Shown here: in pieces, positions 42,555 to 45,936 of the stretch | Position numbering within the stretch: position 1 is the stretch's first letter | How the letters are laid out: every line of letters begins with the position of its first letter | Notes under the pieces: generated by a model | What the model was told of the DNA's origin: nothing | Database searches by the model: none | Seen by the model: the letters and a program-made list of their open reading frames with translations, nothing else | Source: Bacilli bacterium | GTDB taxonomy: Bacteria > Bacillota_I > Bacilli_A > RF39 > UBA660 | Assembly (NCBI GenBank): GCA_017473105.1 | Contig: JAFUNE010000013.1 | Location: 1 to 45,936 of the forward strand | DNA length: 45,936 nucleotides | Direction: 5' to 3' | Translations under genes and position numbers: made by a program

Positions 42555-43228
42555 TGAAAAAGAAAATATATATAATTTTTTCAATAACGCTTTTATCACT
42601 TGTTGTAACATATGTAGATGCAGTAATAAAACCAAATTATTTTGTGAAAATTCCATTTAAAATAATAGCTTTTCTATTATTACCAATATTATATTTTATT
42701 GTTAATAAAGAAGAACAAAAGGAATTTAAAAAATTATTTAAATTTAGAAAAAAAGACATTTTAAAAGGAATAAAAATAGGATTACCTATATATATAATGA
42801 TGATGGCTTCATATTTCATCTCAAGAAATATAATAGATTTTTCAAATGTAGCACCTAATTTATCACAAACAATGGGGATAACAAAAGAAAATTATTTTTT
42901 AGTAGCACTTTATATTCCACTATTAAATTCATTTCAAGAAGAATTCTTTTTTAGAGGATACGGTTTCATACAATTAAAAGAAAAAACATCAAGAATTTTT
43001 GCATATATTTTTACATCATTAATGTTTTCGATTTATCACATTGGTATGCTTATAGGGTCATTTGATTGGTACGTAATTGTATTACTTTTACTTGGACTTA
43101 TAGTAGGAGGATGTATATTTAATTATTTAAATGAAAAAAATGACAATATATATGTATCATGGATAGTTCATATGTTTATAAATTTCGCAATGAACACAGT
43201 TGGTGGAATACTATACGGAATTTTTTAA
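42554..43228 (+). CDS. CPBP-family intramembrane metalloprotease
   Basis: 224 residues with about seven membrane helices. The Abi/CAAX protease motifs are EEFFFRGYGF (EExxxR), FSIYHIG (FxxxH) and SWIVHMFINF (HxxxN), which provide the glutamates and histidines of the zinc site within the membrane. Family members cleave prenylated or signal-type peptides, and some protect against bacteriocins. The ATG overlaps the stop of the HxxDM-repeat gene by one base, so translation is coupled. Target unknown. All key residues are present, so it should be active. Confidence 0.85.
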   Translation: MKKKIYIIFSITLLSLVVTYVDAVIKPNYFVKIPFKIIAFLLLPILYFIVNKEEQKEFKKLFKFRKKDILKGIKIGLPIYIMMMASYFISRNIIDFSNVAPNLSQTMGITKENYFLVALYIPLLNSFQEEFFFRGYGFIQLKEKTSRIFAYIFTSLMFSIYHIGMLIGSFDWYVIVLLLLGLIVGGCIFNYLNEKNDNIYVSWIVHMFINFAMNTVGGILYGIF

Positions 43229-43254
43229 TAAAAATAATTTATTTATGTTAAAAT

Positions 43255-43267
43255 TATAATAGGTGAT
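43255..43267 (+). promoter_or_regulatory. -10-like element abutting the ribosome site of the zinc-ribbon gene
   Basis: TATAAT (43255-43260) is directly followed by AGGTGAT (43261-43267) before the ATG at 43271. Use of this -10 would give an almost leaderless mRNA; TAAAAT at 43249-43254 is an alternative. Confidence 0.3.
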
Positions 43268-43270
43268 TAT

Positions 43271-44230
43271 ATGCAAATAGTTGATAATAAATGTCCAACG
43301 TGTAATGCTAATTTAGAATACAATATATCAAAACAAAATTGGAAATGTAAGCACTGTAGGAATGAATACGAATTACAAGATATAAAAAAACTAAGACATA
43401 GAATTAAAAGTGATGTAAATGAATTGATTTGTCCAACATGTAATGCAAAACTATTTACAAATGAATCAGATTTATCAGCAAAATGTGTGTTTTGTAGAAA
43501 TAATGTAATTGTAAATAAAACAAAAGATAAATATCCAACACCTGATAAAATTATTCCATTTAAAATAGATAAAAATGCAGCAAAAAGGATAATAAGAAAA
43601 GAATTCAAAAAAAAGAAATTATTACCAAATGATATAAATGACTATTTAAAAGAAATAAAAGGAATATATATACCATTTTGGTTATATACAAATAAATATG
43701 ATGTAATCATGAGAAAAAAAATGAGAATTGTAGGTAAAGCAAAAGTAACATTTAAAAATGTTCCATTTGATGCAAATCAACATTTAAATAATGAATTAAC
43801 AAAATCAATAGAGCCATATGATTACAAAGAAATTGTTGATTATGATTCAGCATACTTATCTGGAATGTTAGCTCAAAGATATGATGTAGATGTTATAAAA
43901 GAAAATGATGAAATAAAGAAAAGATGTGCATATACGATAGAAGAAAAATTTGGAAGAGTTCGAACAAAAGAAAACGTATTTCCAGATTTTATTAATGAAA
44001 CATTACAAGAAGAGCAAATAGAATATGCGCTTTTACCAATATGGTTAACAACAATTGAATATAAGGGTAAAATATATCATATAGCAGTAAATGGACAAAG
44101 TGGAAAAGTATCAGGAGAATATCCAGTAGATTCCATTAAAAATGTAAAATTAATAGTTATAGTATTTATCATTTCTTTGTTAGTTATAACATCAATAGCA
44201 ATTTATCTAAGAATGAGAGGTATAATATAA
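43271..44230 (+). CDS. TFIIB-type zinc-ribbon membrane protein
   Basis: 319 residues; AGGTGAT before the ATG. Two zinc ribbons at the N-terminus: CPTCNANLEY...CKHC and CPTCNAKLFT...CVFC. They are followed by IIPFKIDKNAAKRIIR and the KGIYIPFWLY motif, a strand-rich domain with ALLPIWLTTIEYKGKIYHIAVNG arranged in two strands, and a single C-terminal membrane helix (KLIVIVFIISLLVITSIAIYL). This is the layout of the TFIIB-type zinc-ribbon proteins widespread in Firmicutes. The soluble part should face the cytoplasm. The stop overlaps the ATG of the TPM-like gene by one base, so they are a coupled pair. Biochemical role unknown. Confidence 0.75.
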   Translation: MQIVDNKCPTCNANLEYNISKQNWKCKHCRNEYELQDIKKLRHRIKSDVNELICPTCNAKLFTNESDLSAKCVFCRNNVIVNKTKDKYPTPDKIIPFKIDKNAAKRIIRKEFKKKKLLPNDINDYLKEIKGIYIPFWLYTNKYDVIMRKKMRIVGKAKVTFKNVPFDANQHLNNELTKSIEPYDYKEIVDYDSAYLSGMLAQRYDVDVIKENDEIKKRCAYTIEEKFGRVRTKENVFPDFINETLQEEQIEYALLPIWLTTIEYKGKIYHIAVNGQSGKVSGEYPVDSIKNVKLIVIVFIISLLVITSIAIYLRMRGII

Positions 44231-44844
44231 TGAAAAAGATAATAGCAATACTTTTAATTCTCATGACACCAATTCTTATAAACGCATCTGAAGAAGAAAT
44301 AACTAATATTAATGAAACACTAATATATGACTATGGACAAGTTCTAGAAGAAGATTACGAAGAAGAATTAAAAGAAAGAATGAGAGAATTTAAAAAAGTG
44401 AGTCAGATGAATATATTTTTAGTAACTGCATCAGACATCACTCAATATAATAACCTTCAAAAAAGTGTTGAAAAAGCAAAAATTCCAGAAAATTTAAGAA
44501 TTGGAGATCATACAATAGGAATTTTATTTTTAAATAGTAAAATTCATAAATTATATCATCTATCAAATAATTCAGATTGGCATAGTTTAGACCTAAGAAA
44601 GTTTAGTATAGCAGAGTTAGATGGAAACTATTATACAACATCAAAACAAAGAAGTATTCCAGAAATATTAGATGATATAACAAGCTATTATGAATTTAAA
44701 AATTCAATAATAATTATAGTAATTTTTGCTTCATCACTATTATTTACAAGTGTAGTGGTAAGATTAATAAAAAACAAATATAAAATAAGGAAAATTACAG
44801 AAGCAGATAACTATATAGATGAAGAAAACATAATCGTAAAATAA
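44230..44844 (+). CDS. Secreted/membrane TPM-like domain protein
   Basis: 204 residues. Signal peptide KKIIAILLILMTPILINA, then a TPM/Psb32-like fold: VYD-like LIYDYGQVLEEDYEEELKER, then MNIFLVTASD, then GILFLNSKIHKLY. There is a C-terminal membrane helix (IIIIVIFASSLLFTSVVVRLI) and a short cytoplasmic tail. In this family the domain sits outside the membrane; members bind divalent metals or have weak phosphatase activity. Here the usual Gly-rich tail is absent. Start and previous stop overlap by one base. The pairing with a zinc-ribbon protein recurs in Firmicutes and suggests an envelope-linked unit. Confidence 0.65.
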   Translation: MKKIIAILLILMTPILINASEEEITNINETLIYDYGQVLEEDYEEELKERMREFKKVSQMNIFLVTASDITQYNNLQKSVEKAKIPENLRIGDHTIGILFLNSKIHKLYHLSNNSDWHSLDLRKFSIAELDGNYYTTSKQRSIPEILDDITSYYEFKNSIIIIVIFASSLLFTSVVVRLIKNKYKIRKITEADNYIDEENIIVK

Positions 44845-44864
44845 TAAAATTCAGGGGGAAATAT

Positions 44865-45764
44865 ATGAATAAAATAGCAAGACAATTAGTTTTAAAAAAA
44901 ATAACAAATAATTTAGGTAAAGTAGAAGTTACAGAAGACGAAATTATTTGTTATGTAAAAAAACATAAATGTAAAAGAGACTCATATACACTTGATATAC
45001 CATGTCATGGACAAAGAAAAAAATATCAAGATTTAGTAAAAAAGTATGATTTAGATAAACCAATTGTATACATAATTGAAGACATGGAGGTAAAAAATAA
45101 AAAAGTATATATATTTGGATATGATGACGCAGAAATAATAATAAGAAACTGTAAATTCCTATACGACATATATGGAAGAATAAATGGAAAATGTTTATTT
45201 GAATCAAATTATGTAAGAACCCTTTATTCATTTGTTTTTTCAGCTAAAAAACTGATTGTAAAAGATATGTACCTAATAAATCATTTCCCAGCTAGTAATA
45301 GTAAATATGATATTTCACTAGAAGGAGATGAAAAACTACAAATAGAAGACTCTACTATAGGTAAAATGAATCAAAAAACAAATGTTCATCTATATTCACA
45401 AGGTGAAACAAAACTTATAAACTCTGATGTACAATCAGATGATTTATCTATAAATTCAAGAATAATTAATAGTGATAACAAATCAAAAATAAAGTCAAAA
45501 AGATTAACAATGATTAACGCAGAAGAATATAACAATCTAAACGTAACATCAGATGAATTGACTATCGATGGAAATAAAGTAAAAACAGATAAACAAGGTT
45601 TAATATTAAGTCGTATTAAAGATGAAAAACAATTAAAAAGATGTAAACTAATAAATATATTAAATAAAATAAAAGAAGATTGTATAAAAAAGAAACAAGA
45701 ATTATTAAGTACATATGAAGAAAAACTAAACAAAGAAGAAATATGCAAAGTATTAACAAAATAA
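44865..45764 (+). CDS. Beta-helix-like repeat protein, unknown
   Basis: 299 residues with AGGGGGAA before the ATG. An N-terminal helix (about 1-40) with KKHKCKRDSYTLDIPCHG leads to a long run of short strands (VKNKKVYIFGYDDAEIIIRNCKF, SAKKLIVKDMYLI, DDLSINSRIINS, SKRLTMINAEEYNNLNVTSDELTIDGNKV shapes) that look like a right-handed beta-helix, and a charged helical tail. No signal peptide, so cytoplasmic. No catalytic residues can be picked. It follows the TPM-like gene by 20 bases. No family recognised. Confidence 0.5.
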   Translation: MNKIARQLVLKKITNNLGKVEVTEDEIICYVKKHKCKRDSYTLDIPCHGQRKKYQDLVKKYDLDKPIVYIIEDMEVKNKKVYIFGYDDAEIIIRNCKFLYDIYGRINGKCLFESNYVRTLYSFVFSAKKLIVKDMYLINHFPASNSKYDISLEGDEKLQIEDSTIGKMNQKTNVHLYSQGETKLINSDVQSDDLSINSRIINSDNKSKIKSKRLTMINAEEYNNLNVTSDELTIDGNKVKTDKQGLILSRIKDEKQLKRCKLINILNKIKEDCIKKKQELLSTYEEKLNKEEICKVLTK

Positions 45765-45768
45765 ACTA

Positions 45769-45794
45769 AAACTATTATCATAAGATAATAGTTT
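45769..45794 (+). terminator. First hairpin after the last gene (weak U-tract)
   Basis: Stem AAACTATTATC (45769-45779) with GATAATAGTTT (45784-45794), loop ATAA. No T-run follows, so it may act with the next hairpin or protect the 3' end. Confidence 0.4.
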
Positions 45795-45797
45795 ATC

Positions 45798-45831
45798 AGA
45801 GCGTTGACAAAGTACAATGCTCTTTTCTTTT
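45798..45831 (+). terminator. Rho-independent terminator
   Basis: Stem AGAGCGTTG (45798-45806, one G-U pair) with CAATGCTCT (45815-45823), then TTTCTTTT. The TTGACA inside it is a by-product of the stem, not a good promoter. Confidence 0.65.
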
Positions 45832-45845
45832 GAAAAAAGTTGTAG

Positions 45846-45936
45846 TATAATTAAATCAACGAGATAAACCTAACTTAATCAAATAGATTATCTCGTTTTT
45901 ATTTGGTAAAATAAAAGAGATTAAGTTAGGTGGTTA
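45846..45936 (+). promoter_or_regulatory. Structured leader of a gene beyond the right edge
   Basis: TATAAT (45846-45851) predicts a transcript start near 45858. The RNA begins with a perfect 10-base stem (45858-45867 with 45888-45897), a 20-base loop and a T-rich tail, i.e. a terminator-like hairpin. Thirteen loop bases (45868-45880) are exactly complementary to 45919-45931, which overlaps an AGGTGG that may be the ribosome site of the next gene. The -35 is weak. The coding region is outside the window, so its identity is unknown. Confidence 0.5.

Noticed and set aside
45803..45809. A TTGACA that could be a -35 element
   Set aside because: It lies in the stem of a terminator and has no -10 at a proper distance.
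1..45936. tRNA/rRNA genes, insertion sequences, integrases, CRISPR arrays
   Set aside because: I looked on both strands and found no cloverleaf, transposase motif, terminal repeats or spaced direct repeats.

Overview
This is a very A+T-rich bacterial chromosome segment (roughly three quarters A+T by eye). It is densely coding, with short intergenic gaps and strong Shine-Dalgarno sites of two kinds: GGAGG/GGGGG and the extended AGGTGAT form. TGA is used as a stop (coaE ends in TGA at 26115-26117, the PHP gene at 28385-28387) and tryptophan is TGG, so the standard bacterial code applies. MurE carries the DNPR motif of meso-diaminopimelate-adding enzymes. NAD-dependent ligase, MscL, a prepilin-like InlB-repeat protein and a stand-alone CoaB also fit a walled low-GC Firmicute, most likely an uncultured gut lineage of the Bacilli RF39 kind or a similarly A+T-rich Clostridia order. 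That placement is inference. I see no tRNA or rRNA gene, CRISPR array, insertion sequence or prophage, and no gene-free gap exceeds about 175 bases.

Layout. 1-310: the receiver tail of a hybrid kinase cut by the window edge. 368-3264 (minus): two Tim44-like/zinc-ribbon proteins and murE. 3352-6754: mscL and a 977-residue prepilin-like surface protein. 6801-9816: a small HAD-fold protein (minus), a divergent ligA and a membrane protein with a histone-H1-like tail. 9916-14014: two adjacent 7-TM hybrid histidine kinases and a small DUF4870-like membrane protein. 14038-19322: a 1523-residue protein with a C-terminal nucleotidyltransferase core, then pnuC. 19372-21056: an ABC/RecF-type ATPase translationally coupled to an acidic repeat protein. 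21079-23824: a coiled-coil membrane protein (minus) and an HD-domain protein. 23834-28387: a LysR regulator divergent from coaB-coaE-coaD-MBL hydrolase-PHP phosphatase, followed by a membrane protein of unknown function. 29448-43228: a long run of lineage-type unknowns that includes two paralogues built from an HxxDM helical repeat, an ankyrin-like/Clp-type AAA+ ATPase, a 942-residue protein, a macrodomain and a CPBP protease. 43271-45764: a zinc-ribbon membrane protein coupled to a TPM-like protein, then a beta-helix-like protein. 45799-45936: a terminator and a structured leader for a gene beyond the window.

Most striking point. In the adjacent hybrid kinases the defects are complementary. 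The first keeps the phospho-accepting His (H252) but has lost key residues of the ATP site (Asp to Asn at 403, G2 box degraded). The second keeps a complete ATP site (D403, GxGxG) but has Ser (S253) in place of the His. This predicts an obligate heteromeric kinase in which one subunit binds ATP and phosphorylates the other. Other leads are the giant nucleotidyltransferase protein, the ankyrin-AAA+ protein with an Asn in Walker B, the HxxDM repeat family, and the pseudoknot-like leader at the right edge.

Working together. The coaB/coaE/coaD genes give three of the five CoA steps, with a LysR gene facing them across a perfect palindrome. PnuC and LigA both touch NAD metabolism. Genes from about 29.4 to 42.6 kb look like one accessory block of helical-repeat proteins whose role cannot be read from sequence alone.
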